A stretch of DNA of 16,489 nucleotides from Syntrophomonadaceae bacterium (GTDB lineage Bacteria; Bacillota; Dethiobacteria; DTU022): NCBI GenBank assembly GCA_007136055.1, contig SLHT01000279.1, forward strand, positions 1 to 16,489, written 5' to 3'. The translations under genes and the position numbers were made by a program. The notes under the pieces were generated by a model. It was not told where the DNA came from. It searched no databases and saw only the letters and a list, made by a program, of their open reading frames with translations. Shown piece after piece: positions 1-7,025 of the stretch; position 1 is the stretch's first letter; every line of letters starts with the position of its first letter.

Positions 1-208
1 AAGCGGCATCGTCGATATCATTAAAAGGATCTACGTTGAAGGAAAGGATGGCGGGATTTTTCGCCCTTTAGACGTGGATACCGCTTCTCGCTGTATCTAT
101 GTTTTGTTTCGCTATTACACCCGGGATCCCCATGCCGGCACGAAAGGAACATGGATGGACTTCGTATTAAGCGCCATCCTGGAGCGCAGCGTCAACAAAA
201 CGAGTTAG
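1..208 (+). CDS. TetR-family transcriptional regulator, C-terminal fragment
   Basis: An open frame enters from the left edge in frame 2 and stops at TAG 206-208, giving 68 residues. The peptide has the feel of a TetR/AcrR ligand-binding domain end: an alternating helical pattern with a phrase like GGIFRPLDVDTAS followed by an aromatic-rich helix (CIYVLFRYYTRDP). TetR proteins often end this way, with a late helix that packs in the dimer interface. The DNA-binding helix-turn-helix lies outside the window, so the family call rests on the C-terminal part only. It sits about 300 bases upstream of the FAD oxidoreductase on the same strand and could regulate it. No terminator is visible after it. 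The alternative is another all-helical regulator. Confidence 0.5.
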   Translation, partial: SGIVDIIKRIYVEGKDGGIFRPLDVDTASRCIYVLFRYYTRDPHAGTKGTWMDFVLSAILERSVNKTS

Positions 209-254
209 TGCAGGACAATAATACCGTGGCCGGGTAAAGAGGCGGATTGTTCTG

Positions 255-323
255 ATGAACCCAAAAGATGCTTTACGAGAAGCACTAAACAAAAAAATGC
301 TTAGTGAAGCACTTGAATCATAA
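255..323 (+). CDS. possible 22-residue ORF between regulator and oxidoreductase
   Basis: ATG 255 to TAA 321-323 encodes 22 residues beginning MNPKDALREAL and ending LSEALES. It is charged and helix-prone. There is no strong ribosome binding site (only a loose AAGAGGCGG upstream), so translation is doubtful. A 6-bp inverted repeat (CACTAA / TTAGTG) lies inside it. It could be a leader peptide, a remnant, or chance. Downstream, an AAGGAGGTG sequence near 345-353 precedes only a further ten-codon frame, so 324-510 holds no gene I can support. Confidence 0.15.
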   Translation: MNPKDALREALNKKMLSEALES

Positions 324-510
324 TCGTGTTTTTAATACCGCTTTCAAGGAGGTGTTGGTCCGTATTCTTAAGTCGAGTTTACAGTGATTGGTGATTTAGT
401 CCGGTACTGTCGGCGTGATCGCTTCACTGACCGGACGAATCGCGGAAACTTGAGAGAGAAATCGACCGGATATGTTGTTTGACAAAAAGATTGCGGAGGA
501 GGATATCTCA

Positions 511-2133
511 GTGAGTGATAAGAAATACGATGTAATAATTATTGGTGCGGGAACCGCAGGCTTAGGCACGGCGGCCCTACTGTCTAATGATTTCAACAAG
601 AGTGTGTTAATCCTGGAAAAAGCGCCCTTTATCGGGGGGCGCCTGGCTTCTTTCGTGGGTAAGGGCGACAAGGTGCACATCGACGGCATCGAGCTGGACG
701 CGAACGGTTTCCAGCGCGCCATGGCCCTGATTGGCTGCTGGATACCTAAGTGTACCCCCGAACTGGAAGAATGCTTTAAGCAAGGAATGTTCGACGGTTA
801 CACCCTGGATACGGGACATGGTCTTTTCTGGGGCAATAAAGGAAAAATCCGCAACTTCATGGATTATCTGGATAAGCCGGTGGATATGCCCTGCAATGTT
901 GGTTTCGCTTTCGTGGACTATAAAAAGGGCAACAAAGCCTACCAGGTGTCCAAAGGAGAGCCCTATCAGTGGATGAGCGAAGAAGGCTACAAGTCGACCA
1001 TGAAGGCATTAAGGGACATGGCGACCATGAGCTTCGAAGATGTGGCCCAGACGGCGCACATGTCGTTCGAGGAATGGCTGCAATCCAGAAATATTCATAA
1101 ACAAGCCTATGACTACATCAAGGTTCTCGCCGCCTCACAGACCGGCCAGGCGGACCTGAATCTTACACCCGCTCCCGACGTTCTCGGCCATATGTGCATC
1201 GCTTCCGACATAAGGATGAACTTGGTGGATGGCTCCTGCTCCACCGTAGCCAACCCGGGCACCATGGCTTTTGCTCTCCTCATGGAGAAAGTGGTCAAGG
1301 AAAACGGCGGAGAAATCCTCAGGAACGCCCCTGTCCTGGAAACGATTATCCAGAAAGGTAAAGTCGAGGGCGTGACCTATCAGACCAGCAAAGGTATCGA
1401 GACCGCTTATGCCGACGCCGTTATTTGCACCGTGCCCAGCAAACAAATGCTCCAAGTTATTCATCCACGCAACTTCCCACAAGAAGTCGTGGACAGGATC
1501 CAGGAAGAATACTGGGGAGCGGGAATGATCACCGGACTCGGCGGCATGAAGTCGAATGTCTGGGAAGAAAAGGGCATTGAGGAAAGAAGCTTTATCTATA
1601 TGCCCGATGTAATCGGAACCGAAGAAGGTTACAGCGGCTGTGTCGACATGGTTCTGTGGAACCTGGCCTCTACCGCGCGAGGCAGCAATTCCAGCCCCGA
1701 GTTGACTGATGAAACGGGCAGCGCTCCCGAGGATAAACACGGCTGGATCTTTTCCACCGCTCTGACCCACGATGAAATGAGAGATCCCCATAAAGTCAAC
1801 CGTGTTATCGAATGGAACGAAAGATGGTGGAAGCGGACTTTCGGCGCCGACAAATGGGAGTCGGAAATGGACTTCTTGATCTGGATGTGCTCGGATCATG
1901 CCTTCAGCTATATTCAGCCGATCGGCCATGACAGGATCGATGTTAAATCCCCCTGGGTCGAAGGCTTGTATTTTGCCGGCGATCAGTACGGAGAAAGGTT
2001 ATGGGGTTGCGGAGTCGACGCTGCTGCACTAAGCGCGGCGCTTTGCGTGGATGTAATGATGGGCTCAAACCTTGAAGAAAAAATCTTCAAGCCCTACCAC
2101 CGGGCCATGCCGGCACGCGTTAAAACCTGGTAG
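511..2133 (+). CDS. FAD-dependent oxidoreductase, phytoene desaturase / amine oxidase-like
   Basis: A flavoprotein of 540 residues from GTG 511. I prefer this start over ATG 472 because GGAGGAGG (495-502) lies 8 bases before it and the protein then opens directly with the FAD-binding strand. Residues 12-17 give the GxGxxG dinucleotide motif (GAGTAG), E36 is the acidic residue that usually binds the ribose, and GGR follows at 42-44. The C-terminus carries the second FAD signature, LYFAGDQYGERLWGCGVDAA, starting near residue 486. This pairing is typical of the phytoene desaturase / flavin monoamine oxidase superfamily and the length fits. The substrate cannot be read from sequence; a carotenoid role is unlikely given that no carotenoid genes are nearby. 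It is Cys-rich around residues 75-90, CxxxxPE..C-like. Codons here are richer in C/G at third positions than in most genes to the right. A TetR-like gene upstream suggests inducible expression. Confidence 0.8.
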   Translation: MSDKKYDVIIIGAGTAGLGTAALLSNDFNKSVLILEKAPFIGGRLASFVGKGDKVHIDGIELDANGFQRAMALIGCWIPKCTPELEECFKQGMFDGYTLDTGHGLFWGNKGKIRNFMDYLDKPVDMPCNVGFAFVDYKKGNKAYQVSKGEPYQWMSEEGYKSTMKALRDMATMSFEDVAQTAHMSFEEWLQSRNIHKQAYDYIKVLAASQTGQADLNLTPAPDVLGHMCIASDIRMNLVDGSCSTVANPGTMAFALLMEKVVKENGGEILRNAPVLETIIQKGKVEGVTYQTSKGIETAYADAVICTVPSKQMLQVIHPRNFPQEVVDRIQEEYWGAGMITGLGGMKSNVWEEKGIEERSFIYMPDVIGTEEGYSGCVDMVLWNLASTARGSNSSPELTDETGSAPEDKHGWIFSTALTHDEMRDPHKVNRVIEWNERWWKRTFGADKWESEMDFLIWMCSDHAFSYIQPIGHDRIDVKSPWVEGLYFAGDQYGERLWGCGVDAAALSAALCVDVMMGSNLEEKIFKPYHRAMPARVKTW

Positions 2134-2256
2134 AAAGTGTGAAGCAGTTATTGAGCCGGCAAATAGCGACGTTCGGAATAAAGATAAGAAGTTTTAGTTG
2201 ATACAACTGGGTATATTTAACGGGCTTGAGCCAGGATTATGAAGAGACTATTTTTT

Positions 2257-2293
2257 ACAAAGCGGGTTTCCTGTCGGTAGGAGCCCGCTTTGT
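2257..2293 (+). terminator. strong stem-loop after the FAD oxidoreductase, possible terminator
   Basis: ACAAAGCGGG (2257-2266) pairs perfectly with CCCGCTTTGT (2284-2293). Inside the loop TCCT and AGGA can pair again, giving a longer interrupted hairpin. It lies 123 bases after the oxidoreductase stop. A T run precedes rather than follows it, and the bases after it (GTTGGG) are not a U tract, so it is not a canonical intrinsic terminator. It may be a Rho-type or processing structure. Confidence 0.4.
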
Positions 2294-2371
2294 GTTGGGT
2301 CCGCAGAGCGGTTAGAGGGTTTATTTGTCTGTTCGCCGAATTTCAATGAATGTTATGCGATTCGTGTCGGA

Positions 2372-2441
2372 GCGTGCGCCAAGTGAAGCTTGGCGCACGC
2401 AAGACCTGACCCCTTTGGGTGACCCCATTTGCCACTTGGCG
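2372..2441. repeat. REP-like palindrome with GGGGTCAGGTCTTG signature
   Basis: GCGTGCGCCAAG (2372-2383) and CTTGGCGCACGC (2389-2400) form a perfect 12-bp stem with a 5-base loop. A second arm, CACTTGGCG (2433-2441), can instead pair with CGCCAAGTG (2377-2385), so two mutually exclusive hairpins are possible. Between them, read on the minus strand, are GGGGTCACCC and GGGGTCAGGTCTTGC. From memory, GGGGTCAGGTCTTG occurs beside REP-associated (Y1/IS200-like) tyrosine transposases in many genomes. No transposase is present here, so this would be a solo, non-autonomous copy. It lies in the 3' flanks of two converging genes, the usual place for REP elements. The open frame that runs through it on the plus strand is not a gene. 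Confidence 0.5.
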
Positions 2442-2460
2442 AATAAGTTATCAGCAGCTA

Positions 2461-3333
2461 TTAAGCCTGACTTTGCAGAGGCTTTAGAATATGTTCCCTC
2501 AATTCCTTATAGGCCAGTGCCCCGGTGGTGTGGCCCTTATTGATTGTTTCCACCGGCAGAATGCCATATGATTTTTTCTGCTGTTCGTACCTGATCAAAG
2601 TATCATAGATTGCCAGCAGGGGGAATACATTGCTGTTATCCACTTTTGCAAAATCCTGTTCAAAATTAAGAACGCTCTTTATCGCAGACGGGTTATCTTT
2701 AGCCGCCCGGGCGACTGCCTTACTGTAAGTTGAATATAAATAGGCGTCATCCATGGCCAGCCCTGCCAGGAGAGGGGTATAATAGTCGGCGCTGTTATAG
2801 TGGATATGATGCAGGTTGGTTATAAAACCGCCCATACTGGTTCCCGCTACCACTACTTTGCCTGTACTTTCCCGGCGGAGATATTGAACCAGCTGCTCAA
2901 TTAAACGAACGGAAACAGCAAGCATTGCTGCAACATTATTGAGGGTCCGAATTCCCTGCTGAAAGTCTTTCATATTTCTGTGGAATGGAGCCCTGATCAG
3001 GATCAGGTTTGCCGGTATTTCCATTTTTGGGGTCGGGAATATCCTGTTAAAACCATAATCAAAGGGAGTTTCAGCAGCGCCGTGGTGGTAGATAACAGTG
3101 GGCTGCTTGCCGTCCGTCCATCTGGCTATGCGAAAGGCAGCATTTAAAACACCAGCCAGTGTATCAGCACCGACTTCATAGTCACCTTCACCCTGAACAT
3201 CTGAAAGGTTCATACTTATATTATTTAAGTGTTCGGCAATTGTGACGGATTCATGTCCTTCACGGTAGTACTTCGGCATAAAGAGAGCGCCTGTACCAAC
3301 GGCCAAATTGTCAATTAAGCTATGAATGCTCAT
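2461..3333 (-). CDS. alpha/beta hydrolase family protein
   Basis: An intact 290-residue serine hydrolase. S166 sits in the nucleophile elbow GTSMGG (GxSxG) after a hydrophobic strand (KVVVAGTSMGG). HHG at 83-85 matches the HG oxyanion-hole element after the first core strand (PTVIYHHG). H268 in INKGHTTG is the likely catalytic histidine near the C-terminus; the acid is probably D244 or a near neighbour. There is no signal peptide, so it is cytoplasmic. The start ATG (3333-3331) follows GGAGG by 7 bases and overlaps by ATGA the stop of the decayed thiamine-binding gene upstream, so the pair was translationally coupled. Esterase, lipase or acyl-transfer activity is possible; the substrate is unknown. 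The old coupling with a thiamine-binding protein hints at, but does not prove, a link to vitamin or pyrimidine metabolism. Confidence 0.75.
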   Translation of the reverse strand: MSIHSLIDNLAVGTGALFMPKYYREGHESVTIAEHLNNISMNLSDVQGEGDYEVGADTLAGVLNAAFRIARWTDGKQPTVIYHHGAAETPFDYGFNRIFPTPKMEIPANLILIRAPFHRNMKDFQQGIRTLNNVAAMLAVSVRLIEQLVQYLRRESTGKVVVAGTSMGGFITNLHHIHYNSADYYTPLLAGLAMDDAYLYSTYSKAVARAAKDNPSAIKSVLNFEQDFAKVDNSNVFPLLAIYDTLIRYEQQKKSYGILPVETINKGHTTGALAYKELREHILKPLQSQA

Positions 3334-3535
3334 TGATTAGCCTCCAGTTTTTCTTCCACCGACTTAATCTTTTGTTCTATTGTACCCTGTCGGTCCCTGC
3401 GATCGTCTATTTTAATACTGGTGCTTACTCTCTGCGCACCCCGGTTGAAAGGAACTTCTTGCAGGCGGCAACATAAGGGCTCAAATTGGTGCTGCCTGTA
3501 CCCAGGGGAACGATTGATATTTCTACAATTACCAT
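3330..3535 (-). pseudogene. MTH1187/DUF77 thiamine-binding protein, internally deleted
   Basis: The N-terminal part (ATG at 3535-3533) reads MVIVEISIVPLGTGSTNLSP and on to KKFLSTG, a near-signature start for the MTH1187/YqgV thiamine-binding family. This frame then ends VRRE and TAA at 3427-3425. In another frame, the region 3440-3330 reads GAQRVSTSIKIDDRRDR and continues to SVEEKLEANQ and TGA, which is the family's C-terminus. Intact members are about 100 residues; here the two ends abut with about 35 middle residues missing and a frame change at roughly 3438-3445. The product would be a 36-residue stub. The old stop still overlaps the hydrolase start (ATGA). Family members are small ferredoxin-like proteins that bind thiamine-like ligands and often accompany thiamine/HMP transport genes. 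I am sure of the two halves and infer the deletion. Confidence 0.8.
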
Positions 3536-3937
3536 TATATCAAACCTTCTGACCAATTTAAATATATGTTTTACCCCGGATTCTCCCTTTTCTTTCTTGT
3601 AGCGGTTAATGATGCCGCTGCAGGTAGTCCAGGTAATCTGGGAGCCGGGTGTAACATCGAAGTACTTGATAATCTTTTTATAGAGGGACATCAGGGTTAA
3701 TAATTCCGGCATTAAATCTAAAAAGGTTCCCTTTTCGGCCTGTTCAAATGAACTGGGGAAAGCTCCGCCGGGCATACGCTGTTGAGTAACACAGTGATCA
3801 AAGCCTTTAAATGGTGATTCTGCCCAGTCGTATTCCCCGTTCGGCAGCTAAAAAATACAGAGGTAGGAAGGGCTTTCGGTCAGTAAAATCGCGAGATTAT
3901 CAGGGCCGTTGATGGAACCATCTTTATAGTTGGTGGT
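3536..3937 (-). pseudogene. decayed unknown reading frame with internal TAG
   Basis: Reading leftward from 3937, one frame gives protein-like sequence (YKDGSINGPDNLAILLTESP ... SYLCIF), hits TAG at 3850-3848, then continues in the same frame (LPNGEYDWAESPFKGFDHCV ... QQRMPGGAFPSS) and runs straight into the DUF77 frame without another stop. After the TAG the first ATG is at 3775, with no good ribosome binding site. No start codon is visible upstream of the TAG; a TGA precedes the frame at 3940-3938. The composition looks like real coding sequence on both sides of the TAG, suggesting a disrupted gene lying between the DUF308 gene and the DUF77 remnant. I do not recognise the family. It could also be a chance open frame. 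Confidence 0.35.
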
Positions 3938-3957
3938 TCAGCATCAGGCTTAAGATA

Positions 3958-4482
3958 TTAAAAGTCATGAAAGAACAGGGCTGAAAGAATGAACATGACT
4001 CCGGCAATCAGCAGGTAGATGCCGATTAGGACAATGATTATCGCAAATACTATAATAGCCGAGTAAATCATACCGATCCCGAAGGCTAAATGAATCAGGC
4101 CGGAAACAACTGTAGGCAGAACGTTGATTTCTCTTTTTAACCTGTTTGCTGTAACGAATCTGTCAACTGCCAGCAGGATCGCAAATACACCGAGAATTGC
4201 GCCGGTAATGGCTATTGTAACTTCAGGATTAAAAAGGAGGAAAAAGCCTATGGCCATAGTTACAATTCCAAAGGTCAATAACAGGTTCCTGTTTACAATA
4301 GTTTTCCACATGGCAACGACTGTCATTACTCTGAAAATGCCGAAGACTGTTATAGATGCCCCTACAAGAATAGCAAGGAATTCGGTTACTCTATCGGGAG
4401 CAGCCAGAAATACTACGCCTACTACTAATAAAACAATTCCTAAAAGCATACTCATCGGCTTTAGCCTTTCAAAAGCATGCAT
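3958..4482 (-). CDS. HdeD/DUF308 family multi-pass membrane protein
   Basis: About 174 residues, almost entirely hydrophobic, with around six membrane segments arranged as two-helix repeats, as in the HdeD (DUF308) family. Family-like phrases include an N-terminal LLGIVLLVVGVVFLAAPD and a later ITGAILGVFAILLAVDRF. In E. coli HdeD is linked to acid resistance, but most Firmicutes members have no tested role. I place the start at ATG 4482-4480 because AGGAGGT (4495-4489) is 6 bases ahead of it; an in-frame ATG at 4512 has no ribosome binding site and would place the Shine-Dalgarno inside the gene. It follows the MORN lipoprotein remnant by about 40 bases on the same strand, probably within one transcript. 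Confidence 0.8.
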   Translation of the reverse strand: MHAFERLKPMSMLLGIVLLVVGVVFLAAPDRVTEFLAILVGASITVFGIFRVMTVVAMWKTIVNRNLLLTFGIVTMAIGFFLLFNPEVTIAITGAILGVFAILLAVDRFVTANRLKREINVLPTVVSGLIHLAFGIGMIYSAIIVFAIIIVLIGIYLLIAGVMFILSALFFHDF

Positions 4483-4521
4483 ATCCATACCTCCTGTAGA
4501 ATTATTGTCCATTCTGTTGCA

Positions 4522-4899
4522 TTACTTATTGACCGAACGTCCCTCTTTCCAGGTCCCTTCAATGATTTCACCGTCGGGAAAGGTTAGAATTCCATGACCA
4601 TGCTGGTAACCATTTTTCCAGCCACCTGAATATACTCTTCCGTCTGGCCAGGTAAATACTCCCTGCCCTTCAAATTGGCCCTCGGACCAGGACCCATCAT
4701 ACCGGCCGCCTTCAACGCTATCCCAGGTTCCTTCTCCATGAGGTAACCCTTTTTCCAGTGCCCCGGTATAATTACCGACAATTCAGCCCGGCAGCTCATA
4801 TATTATAGATTCCGGGGCTGAAACGTCGCCTTGCCCGCAGCCAGGGATTATAAATAAACCCAGAGTTAATATGGCTAAAACTGGTAGCAGTTTAATCAC
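4522..4899 (-). pseudogene. MORN-repeat lipoprotein interrupted by in-frame TGA
   Basis: From GTG 4899-4897, 7 bases after AAAGGGGG, the frame encodes a lipoprotein signal peptide (MIKLLPVLAILTLGLFIIPG then C21), so the lipobox is IPGC. Codon 39 is TGA (4785-4783). The same frame, with no shift, continues for 86 more codons to TAA 4524-4522 and consists of MORN repeats: ALEKGLPHGEGTW, then YDGSWSEGQFEGQGVFTWPD, YSGGWKNGYQHGHGILTFPD, and EGTWKEG. The lipid anchor and the MORN part clearly belong to one ancestral gene of about 125 residues. A single base change (for example from TGG or CGA) explains the break; an assembly error, readthrough or recoding are less likely options. MORN repeats are membrane- or protein-binding beta-hairpins of unknown role in this setting. 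It heads the leftward gene run with DUF308. Confidence 0.8.
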
Positions 4900-5033
4900 C
4901 TTAGTGCCCCCTTTAATCATAATCATACTACATTCAGCATTGAACTAAAAGTGGTTCCAGGTTGTCTTAATAATAAAGGCTTTAATGGAAGTGAAGGCTT
5001 TGAAAATATCATTTAATAAAGGGGGTAAAAGTA

Positions 5034-5492
5034 ATGTTTATGAAAGCATTTTTTGTCTTGATGCTGGCTTCAGCATTTTTTGTCCTAACGGGCTGTGACG
5101 AGCCTGTAGACCCGCTTGAGCCGGACGATCCCGAAGAGGTAACGGAACCGGAAGAAATTGAACCGCCGGATCACTTGCCCGCTGAGGTTGAGTTGTGGAT
5201 TGAGCAATCCAAAGAAAGATTTGCTGCAAAGACTTTAGAACATGAGGGAGTCTTGTACCTGCTGGTAACTTATGGTGAAAAACCGACCGCCGGCTATGCA
5301 GTAGAGATAACCGAAATAAAAGAAGATGATGATAAGGTTATTGTAACTGCTCATTTTACGGAACCAGGTGAAGATGAAATGGTTGCCCAGGTCATTACGT
5401 ATCCTTTTGACCTGGCCATGATCGATGATCCTGGTTTGCCTGTTGAGTTTGTTGCGACAGGAGCCGAAACTGAAATACCGCTACAGGAATAA
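5034..5492 (+). CDS. lipoprotein with PrcB-like C-terminal domain
   Basis: 152 residues. A short signal peptide ends in the lipobox LTGC (C21), so the mature protein is lipid-anchored outside the membrane. Residues 22-50 form an acidic, proline-rich linker (DPLEPDDPEEVTEPEEIEPP). The rest resembles the PrcB_C domain: a strand GVLYLLVTYGEKPTAGYAVE, then alternating strands ending near VAQVITYPFDLAMI and LPVEF. PrcB is a stimulatory subunit of a spirochaete protease complex; in Firmicutes the domain appears in lipoproteins without a known function. GGGGG (5021-5025) lies 8 bases before ATG 5034; a second ATG two codons later is possible. It is a single-gene unit, transcribed away from the MORN/DUF308 run and closed by a strong terminator. 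Confidence 0.7.
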   Translation: MFMKAFFVLMLASAFFVLTGCDEPVDPLEPDDPEEVTEPEEIEPPDHLPAEVELWIEQSKERFAAKTLEHEGVLYLLVTYGEKPTAGYAVEITEIKEDDDKVIVTAHFTEPGEDEMVAQVITYPFDLAMIDDPGLPVEFVATGAETEIPLQE

Positions 5493-5509
5493 GTCCATTA
5501 AACATTCGG

Positions 5510-5541
5510 CACCGGGAATTAATAATTCCCGGTGTTTTTTT
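5510..5541 (+). terminator. Rho-independent terminator of the PrcB-like gene
   Basis: CACCGGGAATT (5510-5520) and AATTCCCGGTG (5524-5534) form a perfect 11-bp stem with a 3-base AAT loop, followed by seven T (5535-5541). It begins 18 bases after the stop codon. It is a textbook intrinsic terminator. Confidence 0.93.
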
Positions 5542-5842
5542 ATTGCCTGGCAGCAAAGGGTTCTGGAGATGTCAATGAAAAACGGGTTAAATGCTGTGCG
5601 GCTGGCAATTGAATAAAGCAGCAGGTAGTGATTTGTTATTACCACTATAATTGAAGATAAAGGATAATGAAAGTTTTTAAAGAAATCATAAGGTACCAAG
5701 GGCCTTAAAACTGGGAGGTTTTTTAATGCCGACAATATTGTGCGGGATACAGTTTATTCCATTTGTGAAAATCCGGACGTAATGGGCTCTTTGATGAGAT
5801 ATGAAGGGAACTCCTAACCTATCAAACAGGACGTGGTCTTAG
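5542..5842 (+). other. 301-base gap before mnmA with a possible gene remnant
   Basis: No intact gene is seen. GGGAGG (5713-5718) stands 7 bases before ATG 5726, but that frame closes after 18 residues (TAA 5780-5782). Shifting the frame gives a protein-like stretch, NIVRDTVYSICENPDVMGSL, then MRYEGNS and TAA at 5815-5817, so this may be the start of a lost gene disturbed by a frameshift. I do not recognise it. TATAAT at about 5646-5651 could be a -10 element, but no matching -35 is seen. No T-box or other riboswitch core was recognised. Confidence 0.3.
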
Positions 5843-6952
5843 ATGTCAAGGCCGGGTAGAGGGAAAAAAGTAATGGTGGCAATGAGCGGCGGTGTGGACA
5901 GCTCCGTGGCAGCCCTGCTCTTAAAAGAGGCCGGATATGAAGTAATTGGGGTAACGATGCGCCTTTGGGTTGATCCGTTTGCCGAGGAGAAGGCCGATGA
6001 AAGTTTAAAGGGGTGCTGTGCCCGGGATGCCGTCTCCGATGCCCGCAGCGTAGCAGCCATGATCGATGTGCCACATTATGTTTTTAACATGAAAGAAGAC
6101 TTTTATCAAAATATTGTCTGTAATTTTACCGCCGAGTACCTCCGCGGCAGGACACCTAACCCCTGTGTTGAATGCAACCGTACCATAAAGTTTTCTGCTT
6201 TGCTGCAGAAGGCTATGGGTTTGGGTATAGACCTGCTGGCAACCGGTCATTATGTGCGTTCCAGTTACGACTCTCAAGAAAAATGTTACAAGCTTTTCAG
6301 GGGTATCGACCCCCAGAAAGATCAGAGTTACATGCTCTATATGCTCGGACAGGATGAGCTTTCTGCCACGGTTTTTCCTCTTGGGGATAAAAGCAAACAG
6401 AAAATCCGCGGTATAGCCCGGGATAAAAACCTTAAAGTAGCCGCTAAAGATGAAAGCCAGGAGATCTGTTTTATTCCCGACAATGACTACCGTTCATTCA
6501 TGGAGCGAATCTGCCCGGAGGCAACCAGCCCCGGCGATATTGTTTCAACTGGCGGGGAGATCCTGGGAAGTCACCGGGGTATAGCATTTTACACGATAGG
6601 CCAGCGTAAAGGACTTGGCCTAACCTCTCCCGACCCCCTGTACGTTGTTAAAATCGATGCGCCAAATAACCGGGTAGTGGTTGGTACTGAGCAGGAAACT
6701 TACAGTAGCGGCCTGCTGGCTGAGAAATTGAATTATGTTACGGGTAAAGTTCCTGAATCACCGTTGGAAATTGAAGTGAAAGTCCGCTACCGTGCCCCGG
6801 CAGTTTCGGCAAAACTCTATCCTCCGCAGGAAGGCTGCGCCCGGCTTATTTTTGACCAAAAACAAAAAGCAGTTTCCCCCGGGCAGTCTGCCGTATTCTA
6901 TCGTAAGGAAGAAGTCCTGGGCGGTGGAGTAATTAAGGTTTCTTTGCCTTAA
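5843..6952 (+). CDS. mnmA: tRNA-specific 2-thiouridylase MnmA
   Basis: 369 residues, the normal size. MnmA activates U34 of tRNA-Lys, -Glu and -Gln with ATP and inserts sulfur to give 2-thiouridine, acting in the cytoplasm. The PP-loop SGGVDSS is at 15-21. The nucleophile cysteine C108 lies in TPNPCVECNRTIKF and the second catalytic cysteine C209 in ESQEICFIPD, so both residues needed for persulfide relay are present. GHYVR, KDQSYML and IGQRKGLG are further family landmarks. The start at ATG 5843 has only a weak ribosome binding site (AGGA); ATG 5873, after AGAGGG, is an alternative but would leave a very short first strand. It has no cysteine desulfurase gene next to it, which often accompanies mnmA. 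A weak terminator follows at 7004. Confidence 0.96.
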   Translation: MSRPGRGKKVMVAMSGGVDSSVAALLLKEAGYEVIGVTMRLWVDPFAEEKADESLKGCCARDAVSDARSVAAMIDVPHYVFNMKEDFYQNIVCNFTAEYLRGRTPNPCVECNRTIKFSALLQKAMGLGIDLLATGHYVRSSYDSQEKCYKLFRGIDPQKDQSYMLYMLGQDELSATVFPLGDKSKQKIRGIARDKNLKVAAKDESQEICFIPDNDYRSFMERICPEATSPGDIVSTGGEILGSHRGIAFYTIGQRKGLGLTSPDPLYVVKIDAPNNRVVVGTEQETYSSGLLAEKLNYVTGKVPESPLEIEVKVRYRAPAVSAKLYPPQEGCARLIFDQKQKAVSPGQSAVFYRKEEVLGGGVIKVSLP

Positions 6953-7003
6953 ATATGTAACGAAACCTGTAAAAAGGCTTTAATTGTTTAGAAAAGTATT
7001 ATC

Positions 7004-7024
7004 AAGCCGGTTTTTCCGGTTTTT
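7004..7024 (+). terminator. intrinsic terminator after mnmA
   Basis: AAGCCGG (7004-7010), loop TTTTT, then CCGGTTT gives a 7-bp stem including one G-T pair, running into a short T tract ending at 7024. It lies about 50 bases after the mnmA stop and directly before the next promoter. Confidence 0.6.
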
Positions 7025-7025
7025 G

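Noticed and set aside
1135..1929. Long 264-codon open frame on the minus strand
   Set aside because: It is antisense to the well-supported FAD oxidoreductase, has no family resemblance and no ribosome binding site; the GC-rich codons of the real gene keep it open.
130..2117. 13-base direct repeat CCATGCCGGCACG at 130-142 and 2105-2117, flanking the oxidoreductase gene
   Set aside because: One or two repeats of this length are expected by chance in 16 kb, and both copies lie inside coding sequence.
4124..4597. 157-codon open frame on the plus strand
   Set aside because: It is antisense to the DUF308 gene and the end of the MORN gene, with no start signals or recognisable domain.
4740..4790. 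Selenocysteine insertion at the TGA of the MORN lipoprotein
   Set aside because: The downstream hairpin has only 5 bp and a 4-base loop and begins too close to the TGA; the site is not in a redox motif and the family is not known for selenocysteine.
4584..4799. 71-codon minus-strand open frame over the MORN region
   Set aside because: It is a shifted frame; the MORN repeats appear in the neighbouring frame, which contains the lipoprotein start.
5542..5842. T-box or other riboswitch before mnmA
   Set aside because: No T-box core (such as the AGGGTGGAACCGCG antiterminator sequence) or competing terminator was seen.
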